In this document: in pieces, positions 57,188-64,000 of the stretch
How the letters are laid out: every line of letters begins with the position of its first letter
Position numbering within the stretch: the stretch's first letter is position 1
Assembly: GCA_022842595.1 (NCBI GenBank)
Contig: JALHPF010000015.1
Coordinates: forward strand, 1 to 64,000
Length of the DNA: 64,000 bases
Source: Rubrivivax sp.
GTDB taxonomy: Bacteria > Pseudomonadota > Gammaproteobacteria > Burkholderiales > Burkholderiaceae_C
Direction of reading: 5' to 3'
Program-made: the position numbers and the translations under genes
Notes under the pieces: model-generated
What the model saw: the letters and a program-made list of their open reading frames with translations, nothing else
Told to the model about the DNA's origin: nothing
Database searches by the model: none

Positions 57188-57820
57188 ATGCTGTGCGGCA
57201 TCGAACAGACGATGGGACATCCTTCATCGGATGCTGGGGCGCTGGAGATCCTTCATGAACAGAACTTGCCCGCGACCCCCACATCGGCAGCAGAGCTCGA
57301 CAGTCTGGTCGCCACCGTGACTCACTCGCAGCCCATCCCTTGCACCAGAGCGCTCGACCTCCATGCCGGCGGTTGGTCTCCTGCGGTTGCGCGCGTTGCG
57401 TCTGCACCTGGCGATACGTCGGCGCGGGATCGTGCCTTCATCGCCTTGCTGAACGCCTATCGAGCGCACGGGGGCCTTTCGCGTCTGCAGGGTCTGAACG
57501 CAGGCGCTTGCGTTCGGGCCTCGGGCAGGCCATGCGACGTCGAGGACCTCGTGGCCGAGGGTGAGGTGTTCGCGTTCCAATGGTGTGGCGCGATGTGGAT
57601 CCCGTTGTTCCAGTTCGACCAGCCAGGGCCGACGGTTGCAGCCCAACCACAGAGCGTCGTCGCCGAGTTGGGCCGCAATTTCGATGGCTGGGCGCTTGCC
57701 AGCTGGTTCGTGGAGCCGAATGCCTGGCTGGCCAACCAGCGCCCCATCGAGTCCCTGGCTTCGCACCTGCCGGATGTGCTGGAGGCAGCGCGCGCTGACC
57801 GCTTTGTGAGGACGGGCTGA
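57188..57820 (+). CDS. conserved protein with Xre/MbcA-ParS-like C-terminal region
   Basis: A 210-residue soluble protein. The first 80 residues look unstructured. From about 80 on it is well ordered: RDRAFIALLNAYRAHGGLSR, FAFQWCGAMWIPLFQFDQPG, and VAELGRNFDGWALASWFVEP followed by NAWLANQRPIESL. The last part resembles the toxin-binding (DUF2384) domain in length and in the N-x-W-L-x-x-x-R-P pattern, but no toxin gene is adjacent, so this stays an inference. It is probably a conserved hypothetical protein of stress regions. Starts at 57188 or at the next ATG, 57212, are possible. Confidence 0.6.
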   Translation: MLCGIEQTMGHPSSDAGALEILHEQNLPATPTSAAELDSLVATVTHSQPIPCTRALDLHAGGWSPAVARVASAPGDTSARDRAFIALLNAYRAHGGLSRLQGLNAGACVRASGRPCDVEDLVAEGEVFAFQWCGAMWIPLFQFDQPGPTVAAQPQSVVAELGRNFDGWALASWFVEPNAWLANQRPIESLASHLPDVLEAARADRFVRTG

Positions 57821-57825
57821 GCGTT

Positions 57826-58185
57826 CAGCGGCTGTGGCTGGACGACACCGCGCACACCCTCCAGGTCGCGAACAGGCTGTTCGAGAGGGCTCCCAAGGCC
57901 AAGCTGCTCATCAGGATTCCGGGCACGTGGTAAGTCCCGTGTGCGGTCGAGCAAGTCATCCTCGATGGCTTGCCGGTCAACGTGACCCTGCTGTTCTCGC
58001 GCGAACCTCCGAACCTCATTTGGCGGCGGCCGATACGAGAGCCACGCTGCCGGTTCGCGGACCATGGCACGCCCGCAAAGCGTCTGTAAGGCGCCACGCT
58101 CGAGGCCATCGCCAAGTCTTGGCGCGCGACGCTGTCAGGCATCCGCGAGAAGTCTGCGGTGTCCTACAGCGACGTGGTCGAGTAG
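57826..58185 (+). pseudogene. tal: transaldolase relic
   Basis: One plus-strand frame reads QRLWLDD, then LQVANRLFERAPKAKLLIRI with PGT, a stop (TAA near 57932), AVEQVILDGLPVNVTLLFSR, a second stop (TAA near 58088) and ALEAIAKSWRATLSGIREKS before TAG 58183-58185. The order matches transaldolase: N-terminal strand, the catalytic Lys strand (LLIKIPGT-like) and NVTLLFS. Most of the barrel is missing and two stops interrupt it. Transaldolase fits the pentose-phosphate genes downstream. Its end overlaps the convergent peroxiredoxin gene. Confidence 0.78.
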
Positions 58186-58805
58186 TACCAGTCGGTCGTC
58201 TTGTAGCCCTCCGCGGCGCGCTTGTCGGCAGCGTCGGCGGTCTTGGGCGGCGGCACCAGCACATCGTCACCTGGCATCCAGCCTTCAGGCGTGGCCACGC
58301 CGTTCTTGTCGCTGGTCTGCATGGCCTCGAGCAGCCGCAGGAATTCCTTGATCGACCGGCCGTTGCTCATCGGGTAGTACACCATGGCCCGCAGAATGCT
58401 CTTGGGGTCGATGAAGAAGGCGGCACGCACGGCCTGCGTGTCAGACGCGCCGGGATGCACCATGCCGTAAGCGCGAGCCACGTCCATCTTGATGTCTTCG
58501 ATGATCGGGAACGGGACCTTGACGCCGAACTTCTCCTCGATGTTGCGCGTCCAGGCCAGGTGCGACGACAGGCCGTCGATCGACAAGCCGAGCAGCTCGC
58601 AGTTCATGCCCTTGAAGGTGTCGGCGGCCTTGGCGAAGCCGATGAATTCACTGGTGCACACCGGTGTGAAGTCGGCCGGGTGCGAGAACAGGATCAGCCA
58701 TTTGTCCTTGTAGTCCGACAGGCTGCGATCCCCGTGCGTGGTGTGGGCCTTGAAATCGGGTGCGGCTTCGTTCAGGCGCGGAAGAGCCGTCGCAGTTTCG
58801 GTCAT
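58164..58805 (-). CDS. 1-Cys peroxiredoxin (Prx6 type)
   Basis: A 213-residue peroxidase that reduces H2O2 and organic peroxides. The peroxidatic Cys50 is in HPADFTPVCTSEF. LGLSIDGLSSHLAW, PFPIIEDIKMDVARAYGM and the long C-terminal domain (NGVATPEGWMPGDDVLVPPP) are Prx6/AhpE-like. AAGGA nine bases before ATG 58805 is a good ribosome binding site, so independent translation is likely. Oddly, the upstream phosphatase frame has no stop and runs in frame into this gene. It is the last gene of rpiB-xfp-fba-phosphatase-prx. Confidence 0.9.
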   Translation of the reverse strand: MTETATALPRLNEAAPDFKAHTTHGDRSLSDYKDKWLILFSHPADFTPVCTSEFIGFAKAADTFKGMNCELLGLSIDGLSSHLAWTRNIEEKFGVKVPFPIIEDIKMDVARAYGMVHPGASDTQAVRAAFFIDPKSILRAMVYYPMSNGRSIKEFLRLLEAMQTSDKNGVATPEGWMPGDDVLVPPPKTADAADKRAAEGYKTTDWYYSTTSL

Positions 58806-59456
58806 GGTGGGTCCTTGGTGGGTCGTGGAAATGGAGAGTGATGTGCCGGGCGCCGGTCTATGGGCTCTGGCGTTCCAGAGCGCAATGACGCGCCTGCGCG
58901 GGTGGTCGGGCTCGAAGCCAAGGATGCCGACGGTCGCCGGATCGATGGTGAAGTGCTTGCCCTGCGTCACTGGCAGGCCGATCCAGCGTGCCGCGAGCAC
59001 GCGGCCGAACTGGCCGTGTGAGAAGAGTGCGACGGGACCGCTGAGCTTGCACAGGCGGGCGATCAGGTGATCCGCGCGATCGCTGGCATCTGCGGGCATC
59101 TCGCCACCCGGGCAGCCATCTCGCCACACGTCCCAGTCCAGGTGCCGCTGGCGGATCTCTGCAGTGCGCAGGCCCTCGTAGTCGCCATAGTCCCATTCGG
59201 CCAGGTCCGGGTCGATCTGGGCCACGCGGCTGCCGAAGATTCCAAGACCTGCCAATGAGCAGGTGGCGCGCGCCCGCAGCCGCGGGCTGGTCAGCACCAG
59301 CGAAAAATCGATGCCTCGCAGTGTGGTCGCCAAGCTGCGTGCCATGGCCTCGCCGTGCGAGGTAAGCGGCAGGTCGGTTCGGCCGGTGTGCTGGCCTGAA
59401 ATCGACCAGGCGGTTTCTCCGTGGCGAATGAAGTAGACCTGCAGCGGTGCTGTCAT
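58164..59456 (-). CDS. histidine phosphatase family protein, open in frame into peroxiredoxin
   Basis: From ATG 59456 the frame encodes a histidine phosphatase: FIRHGETAW with phospho-acceptor His12, TDLPLTSHGEAMARSLATTL, EWDYGDYEGL and FSHGQFGRVLAARWIGLP. The domain ends near residue 200 (VIALWN). A linker of about 17 residues (HRPAPGTSLSISTTHQG) leads without a stop to the peroxiredoxin Met, so one 430-residue fusion could be made. The start overlaps the aldolase stop by four bases (ATGA). The phosphatase may act on sugar phosphates given its neighbours. Either a true fusion or a lost stop codon explains the read-through. Confidence 0.7.
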   Translation of the reverse strand: MTAPLQVYFIRHGETAWSISGQHTGRTDLPLTSHGEAMARSLATTLRGIDFSLVLTSPRLRARATCSLAGLGIFGSRVAQIDPDLAEWDYGDYEGLRTAEIRQRHLDWDVWRDGCPGGEMPADASDRADHLIARLCKLSGPVALFSHGQFGRVLAARWIGLPVTQGKHFTIDPATVGILGFEPDHPRRRVIALWNARAHRPAPGTSLSISTTHQGPTMTETATALPRLNEAAPDFKAHTTHGDRSLSDYKDKWLILFSHPADFTPVCTSEFIGFAKAADTFKGMNCELLGLSIDGLSSHLAWTRNIEEKFGVKVPFPIIEDIKMDVARAYGMVHPGASDTQAVRAAFFIDPKSILRAMVYYPMSNGRSIKEFLRLLEAMQTSDKNGVATPEGWMPGDDVLVPPPKTADAADKRAAEGYKTTDWYYSTTSL

Positions 59457-60472
59457 GGCGTTTCCATGGCAGCGCTGTAGCTTCCGTGTGCGGCCGCGGC
59501 GCTGCAGCGGGCACGCTGCAGCAGCGCCTGTTGCGCGGCGACCCGTTGGGCGGCCTGGCCCGCCCAGATCGTCAGCGCCGGATGCTGCAGGGCGCGCCCG
59601 AACGAGAACGACAGCGGCCAGGGCAGACGCGTGGCGGCCTGCATGGCGTTCAGCCGCGCGCTCGCCTCTTCGCCCGACTGCCCGCCCGAGAGGAAAGTGA
59701 TGCCAGGCACTGCCGCGGGCACCACGCGCCGCAGGCACTGCAAGGTCGCATCGGCGACTTCCTGCGCGCTGTTCTGCCCGGGGCAGGCCAGGCCTGCGAC
59801 CACCATGTTCGGCTTCAGGATCATGGCCTCGAGCACGACGCCTTGCCACGCCAGCTGCCTGAAGACGCTGCGCAGCACGGCATCGGTCACGTCCTGGCAG
59901 CGTGCCTGGGCGTGCGGGCCGTCCATCAGCACTTCGGGTTCGATGATCGGCACCAGCCCGGCTTCTTGGCACAAGGCTGCGTAGCGTGCCAGGGCGTGGG
60001 CGTTGGCGTCGATGCAGGCGTCCGTGGGCAGGCGCGTGTCGTCGATCGCCAGCACGGCGCGCCATTTGGCAAAGCGTGCACCCAGCGCGAAGTAGGTCTG
60101 CAGGCGTTCGCGCAGCCCATCCAGACCCTCGGTCACCTTCTCGCCGCCATGCGCCGCCATGCCATGGGCGCCCGTGTCGACCTTGATGCCGACCAACAGG
60201 CCGGCATCCCGGGCCACCCCGACGAAGGGCGTGCCTCCGGTCGTGGCCTGCCGGATCGTCTCGTCCGCCAGGATCACGCCGCTGATGCTGGCACCCAGGC
60301 CGGGTGCGGTGAGCAGCAGTTCGCGCCAGGCACGCCGGTTTTCCCCGGTCGCAGCAATGCCGGCGTCGGCCAGCCGCTGATTGCAGGTGCCGATGCTTTC
60401 ATCCATCGCCAAGAGCCCCTTGCCGCTGGCGACCATGGCCTGGGCGGTGTCGGCCAGCGCTGTGAGGTTCAT
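59453..60472 (-). CDS. fructose-bisphosphate aldolase class I
   Basis: A 339-residue Schiff-base aldolase splitting fructose 1,6-bisphosphate to the two triose phosphates. The Schiff-base Lys220 lies in [10 protein letters not shown], helper Lys136 in [10 protein letters not shown] and Glu179 in [19 protein letters not shown] and [11 protein letters not shown] are also eukaryote-type class I signatures. The class is less common in betaproteobacteria than class II. ATG 60472 overlaps the phosphoketolase stop by four bases; its own stop overlaps the phosphatase start. Context points to recycling of sugar phosphates around phosphoketolase. Confidence 0.9.
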   Translation of the reverse strand: MNLTALADTAQAMVASGKGLLAMDESIGTCNQRLADAGIAATGENRRAWRELLLTAPGLGASISGVILADETIRQATTGGTPFVGVARDAGLLVGIKVDTGAHGMAAHGGEKVTEGLDGLRERLQTYFALGARFAKWRAVLAIDDTRLPTDACIDANAHALARYAALCQEAGLVPIIEPEVLMDGPHAQARCQDVTDAVLRSVFRQLAWQGVVLEAMILKPNMVVAGLACPGQNSAQEVADATLQCLRRVVPAAVPGITFLSGGQSGEEASARLNAMQAATRLPWPLSFSFGRALQHPALTIWAGQAAQRVAAQQALLQRARCSAAAAHGSYSAAMETP

Positions 60473-62892
60473 GCCGCCGGCTGCGCAGGCGCAGCCCACT
60501 GCCAGTTTCGGATCTCGGGCAGATCCTGGCCGTGCAGTTCGATGTAGTGCCGGTGTTCGATCAGCTTGTCATGGGTGAACTGCCTGAGATAGGCGCCCTG
60601 GCTGCCCAGCGCCAGCGGGTCAGGCAGGCAGTCCAGCACCTTCTGCACGAGGTGGAATCGGTCTAGATCGTTCTGCACCCGGATGTCGAACGGGGTGGTG
60701 AAGGTGCACTCTTCCTTGTAGCCGTGGACGTGCAGTCGACGGTTCGCGCGGCGGTAGGTCAACTGATGCACCAGCGCGGGGTAGCCGTGGAAAGCGAAGA
60801 CGATGGGCTTGTCACGGGTGAACAGGGCGTCGTAATCGGCATCGCCCAGGCCGTGCGGGTGAACGCTGGCGGACTGCAGCTTCATCAGGTCGACGACGTT
60901 GACGACCCGCAGCTTCAGCGCCGGCAGATGCTGGCGCAGGATGGCACTGGCCGCCAGGATCTCCAGCGTCGGCGTGTCGCCGCAGCAGGCCAGCACGACA
61001 TCGGGTTCGCTGTTCTGATCCGCGCCGCCCTCGGCGCTCCAGTCGTTACTGGCCCAGCCCCAGATGCCGATACCTTCGGTGCAGTGGGCCACCGCCTCGT
61101 CCATCGTCAGCCACTGCGGCGTGGCGTGCTTGCCGGCGATCACCACATTGACGAGGTTGCGCGTGCGCAGGCAATGGTCGGTCACGGACAGCAGGCAGTT
61201 GGCATCGGGCGGCAGGTACACGCGCACGATGTCGGCCTTCTTGTTGACGACGTGGTCGATGAAGCCGGGGTCCTGGTGGGTGAAGCCGTTGTGATCCTGC
61301 TGCCAGACGTGCGAGGCGAGCAGGTAGTTCAGCGACGCGATCGGCCGCCGCCACGGCAGCTCACGCGTCACCTTCAGCCATTTGGCGTGCTGGCTGACCA
61401 TCGAGTCGATGATGCGGATGAAGGCCTCGTAGCTGTTGAACAGGCCGTGGCGGCCCGTCAGCAGGTAGCCCTCGAGCCAGCCCTGGCACTGGTGTTCGCT
61501 GAGCATCGCGTCGAGCACCCGGCCGTCGGCGGCCAGGAATTCGTCGTTGGCCAGGGTCTCTGCGTCCCACTGCCTGCCAGTCACTTCGAAGACAGCGCCC
61601 AGCAGGTTCGAGAGCGTCTCGTCGGGGCCGAAGATGCGGAAGTTGCGCGTGCCCTGGTTGAGCGCGAGCACGTCCCGCAGGAAGCCGCCGAGCACGCGCG
61701 TGTCCTGCTGCTGGGTGGCGCCTGGTGCCGTCACCGTGACCGCGTGATGGCGGAAATCGGGCCACTGCAGTTCGCGCAGCAGCAGGCCGCCATTGGTGTG
61801 CGGATTGGCGCCCATGCGGCGGTCGCCCGTGGGCGCCAGTGCAGCCAGTTCGGGCAGCAGGCGGCCCGCGTCGTCGAACAGCTCTTCAGGCCGGTAGCGC
61901 TTCATCCAGGCTTCGAGCAGGGCCAGGTGCTCTGGAAAGTCGGCGCTGACGATCAAGGGCACGACGTGCGAACGGAAGGTGTTCTCGATCTGCACGCCGT
62001 CCACCACGTCCGGCCCGGTCCAGCCCTTGGGGCTGCGCAGCACGATCATCGGCCAGCAGGGCCGGGCCTTCGCCTGGCCGGCCGTGCCGGCGCCACGCGC
62101 ATCGCGCTGGATCTGCTGGATGTGGTCGACGGCCTGGTCGATGGCAGCGGCCATGCGCGGGTGCATGGCCAACGGGTCGTCGCCCTCGACGAAGATCGGC
62201 GTCCAGCCGCAACCCAGGAAGAAGTGTTCGAGTTCGGCGTGGCCGATGCGGGCCAGCACGGTGGGGTTGCTGATCTTGAAGCCGTTGAGGTGCAGGATGG
62301 GCAGCACCGCGCCGTCGGTGGCCGCGTTCAGGAACTTGTTCGAATGCCAGGCCGCGGCCAGCGGGCCGGTCTCGGCCTCGCCGTCGCCGACCACGCAGGC
62401 GACGATCAGGTCGGGGTTGTCGAAGGCTGCACCGAAGGCGTGGCTGAGCGAATAGCCGAGCTCGCCGCCTTCGTGGATCGAGCCCGGTGTGCTGGGAGCT
62501 ACATGGCTGGAGATGCCGCCCGGAAACGAGAACTGCCTGAACAGCGTTTTCAGCCCGGCCAGGTCTTGCGTCACCCCGGGGTAGACCTCGCTCCAGGTCC
62601 CTTCGAGGTAGACGTTGCCCACCACGGCGGCGCCGCCATGGCCCGGGCCCGAGATATAGAGCATGTTCAGGTCGTGCTGCCGGATCGCGCGGTTCAGGTG
62701 CACGTAGATGAAGTTCTGGCCTGGCACGGTGCCCCAATGGCCGACCTGCGGCTTGATGTGCGCCAGCGTCAGCGGCTCGCGCAGCAGGGGGTTGTCGCGC
62801 AGATAGATCTGCCCGACCGCCAGGTAGTTGGTGGCGCGCCAGTAGGCGTCCAGCTTGTCGAGCAGGTCAGGCGACAGGGTTTCGATGGTCAT
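60469..62892 (-). CDS. xfp: xylulose 5-phosphate/fructose 6-phosphate phosphoketolase
   Basis: An 807-residue thiamine-diphosphate enzyme that cleaves xylulose 5-phosphate (and often fructose 6-phosphate) with phosphate to acetyl phosphate and a shorter sugar phosphate. Full length and clear motifs: [59 protein letters not shown] for cofactor binding, and a C-terminal domain ([17 protein letters not shown]). Acetyl phosphate gives ATP with acetate kinase, allowing energy gain without respiration. It starts three bases after rpiB and overlaps the aldolase gene by four bases. Confidence 0.95.
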   Translation of the reverse strand: MTIETLSPDLLDKLDAYWRATNYLAVGQIYLRDNPLLREPLTLAHIKPQVGHWGTVPGQNFIYVHLNRAIRQHDLNMLYISGPGHGGAAVVGNVYLEGTWSEVYPGVTQDLAGLKTLFRQFSFPGGISSHVAPSTPGSIHEGGELGYSLSHAFGAAFDNPDLIVACVVGDGEAETGPLAAAWHSNKFLNAATDGAVLPILHLNGFKISNPTVLARIGHAELEHFFLGCGWTPIFVEGDDPLAMHPRMAAAIDQAVDHIQQIQRDARGAGTAGQAKARPCWPMIVLRSPKGWTGPDVVDGVQIENTFRSHVVPLIVSADFPEHLALLEAWMKRYRPEELFDDAGRLLPELAALAPTGDRRMGANPHTNGGLLLRELQWPDFRHHAVTVTAPGATQQQDTRVLGGFLRDVLALNQGTRNFRIFGPDETLSNLLGAVFEVTGRQWDAETLANDEFLAADGRVLDAMLSEHQCQGWLEGYLLTGRHGLFNSYEAFIRIIDSMVSQHAKWLKVTRELPWRRPIASLNYLLASHVWQQDHNGFTHQDPGFIDHVVNKKADIVRVYLPPDANCLLSVTDHCLRTRNLVNVVIAGKHATPQWLTMDEAVAHCTEGIGIWGWASNDWSAEGGADQNSEPDVVLACCGDTPTLEILAASAILRQHLPALKLRVVNVVDLMKLQSASVHPHGLGDADYDALFTRDKPIVFAFHGYPALVHQLTYRRANRRLHVHGYKEECTFTTPFDIRVQNDLDRFHLVQKVLDCLPDPLALGSQGAYLRQFTHDKLIEHRHYIELHGQDLPEIRNWQWAAPAQPAA

Positions 62893-62895
62893 GGT

Positions 62896-63399
62896 TCAGG
62901 TGTTCTGGAACTCGACGGCCCGCAGCTTGGCCAGTCGACGTTGGTGGCGCGGAGCGCCGGAGAAGCGCGCGTTGAGGAACACATGCACCAGGTCCAGGGC
63001 CAGCCCGTTGCCGATGACGGTGGCGCCCAGGCACGCCACGTTCATGTCGTCGTCTTCCACACCCTGGTGGGCCGAGAAGACATCGTGGATCAGCCCTGCG
63101 CGGACGCCGGCGATCTTGTTGGCGGCGATCGACACGCCCACGCCGCTGCCGCACAGCGCGATGCCGCGCAGCAACTGGCCAGCTGCGATGGCCCGCGCCA
63201 TCGGAAGGACGAAGTCGGGGTAGTCGTCGGCAGGATCCAGCTGGTGTGCACCGAAGTCCAGCAACTCGCAACCGCAGGCACGCAGGGACCGAACGAGCTC
63301 GGTCTTGAGCGCAAAACCACCGTGGTCTGCAGCGATGCCGACCCGCGGCGTGCTGCCGGACAGGCAGGCCGGACAGCCTTGTTGGGGTAGTCGGATCAT
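62896..63399 (-). CDS. rpiB: ribose 5-phosphate isomerase B (RpiB/LacAB family)
   Basis: A 167-residue isomerase that interconverts ribose 5-phosphate and ribulose 5-phosphate. The N-terminal GIAADHGGFALKTEL and the active-site loop GIALCGSGVGVSIAANKIAG with catalytic Cys83 are diagnostic, as is NVACLGATVIGNGLA. The first 18 residues (with a CPAC pair) extend the usual N-terminus; no later start codon fits. It is the first gene of the operon and supplies pentose phosphate to phosphoketolase. Its promoter region lies to the right (63400 on), where no clear elements were recognised. Confidence 0.9.
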   Translation of the reverse strand: MIRLPQQGCPACLSGSTPRVGIAADHGGFALKTELVRSLRACGCELLDFGAHQLDPADDYPDFVLPMARAIAAGQLLRGIALCGSGVGVSIAANKIAGVRAGLIHDVFSAHQGVEDDDMNVACLGATVIGNGLALDLVHVFLNARFSGAPRHQRRLAKLRAVEFQNT

Positions 63400-63857
63400 C
63401 CTGGCGTCGAGCGTGTCAACGCCATCGACTCTTCATGACCGTCCGGGACTGACGCGCGGTTCGTCGGCTCTTTCATGCCCGCCGACGGCCCGCCGCCTTC
63501 ACGCAGCGGCGTGCCTGCACAGCCGCTTGTGGGCCGAAGCGGGCTCGCGCCACCTTCGTTGTCCCACCTCGACAGCGCGAGCCATCGCAAGTGCGATTGC
63601 GCCCAGGGGTTGGGATTCGGTACTGCCATGAATGCGCTCCTGGATTGTTCACCGCCACCGAGACCCGCAAGCCCGGTGGACACAGCGGAAGCTAGGTCCT
63701 TTCGCGAAGTCGGTCTGTACGCTGGTGAACACGCCGCTTCGCTGCGCGGCCCTGGCGCTCGCCGCAGCCGCATTGGCCGTTCATGGCCGGGCGCGTCCGG
63801 GGCCGCACGGCAGTACGGCAGCGAACAGACGCCGCGGGCCACTCGCCGCCACATTCG
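63400..63857. other. 458 bp without recognisable gene
   Basis: Between rpiB and the right-edge frame no protein family, FNR box or terminator was recognised. Open frames on both strands are Arg/Pro-rich and shadow-like. It should contain the promoter of the rpiB operon; TTGACA is present on the minus strand near 63417 but without a convincing -10. Confidence 0.4.
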
Positions 63858-64000
63858 ATGCAGGTCGAACCCATCGCATCCATGTTGGCGCGTCGGGGCT
63901 TGATTTCGGTATCCACCCAGCCCGTCAATCCCAACGTCCTCGCGCGCATCCCGCTGATGCCGGCGGGTCGGCAACTGCAAAGGAACATCCAGATGTTGCG
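63858..64000 (+). CDS. 5' end of a gene cut by the window edge
   Basis: From ATG 63858 a frame stays open to the right edge, giving MQVEPIASMLARRGLISVST and then QPVNPNVLARIPLMPAGRQ. The sequence is less Arg-rich than the shadows around it and looks like a real N-terminus, but 47 residues do not identify a family. Start and reality remain uncertain. Confidence 0.4.
   Translation, partial: MQVEPIASMLARRGLISVSTQPVNPNVLARIPLMPAGRQLQRNIQML

Overview
The window is about 64 kb of GC-rich DNA with dense, mostly overlapping genes. It looks like a betaproteobacterial chromosome of the order Burkholderiales (Rubrivivax/Leptothrix/Methylibium-like). The basis is codon use, the Mfd, IspD/IspF, OmpR/EnvZ-type, RelA and BdhA protein sequences, and the ArcD/PHB-type metabolism. 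No database search was possible, so the taxon is an inference.

Positions 1-18.6 kb are ordinary chromosome. They hold a kinase-HDOD-GAF signalling protein, a PQQ-type sugar dehydrogenase lipoprotein preceded by two very small genes, a wrecked GH13 (glycogen/alpha-glucan) gene, mfd-cupin-serB, ispD-ispF, a two-component pair, a SIMPL-domain protein, 3-hydroxybutyrate dehydrogenase, an alpha/beta hydrolase, relA and tRNA-Val(GAC) with its terminator. A block of five perfect hairpins separates the convergent SIMPL and bdhA genes.

From tRNA-Val to the right end (18.6-64 kb) the content changes to a stress and low-oxygen survival region. It holds three P-type ATPases, a PagL-like lipid A deacylase, a TerB-like protein behind a perfect FNR/Anr box, and a Crp/Fnr regulator. 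Next come a succinate-semialdehyde dehydrogenase, a complete arginine deiminase pathway (arcD, arcA, arcB, arcC) with a ferric-reductase-like gene inserted between arcA and arcB, and a SOUL protein. They are followed by two triple-BON proteins, glycine-zipper stress proteins, cbpA/cbpM, an HMA protein, a nitroreductase, a PRC-barrel protein and a TolC-MacA-MacB-type exporter. The right end carries an operon rpiB-phosphoketolase-class I aldolase-phosphatase/peroxiredoxin. The content resembles the low-oxygen-activated (lxa) locus known from Burkholderia cenocepacia; that comparison is from general knowledge.

The metabolic genes fit one theme: ATP without respiration. The deiminase pathway makes ATP from carbamoyl phosphate. 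Phosphoketolase makes acetyl phosphate from pentose or fructose phosphates. The ATPases, chaperone pair, BON proteins and peroxiredoxin would guard ion balance and envelope. The region is also decaying: relics of glgC, an SDR, a zinc alcohol dehydrogenase, a VIT-family transporter (clean internal deletion) and a transaldolase lie between intact genes, and a GH13 relic lies outside it. The two glucan relics suggest loss of glycogen synthesis.
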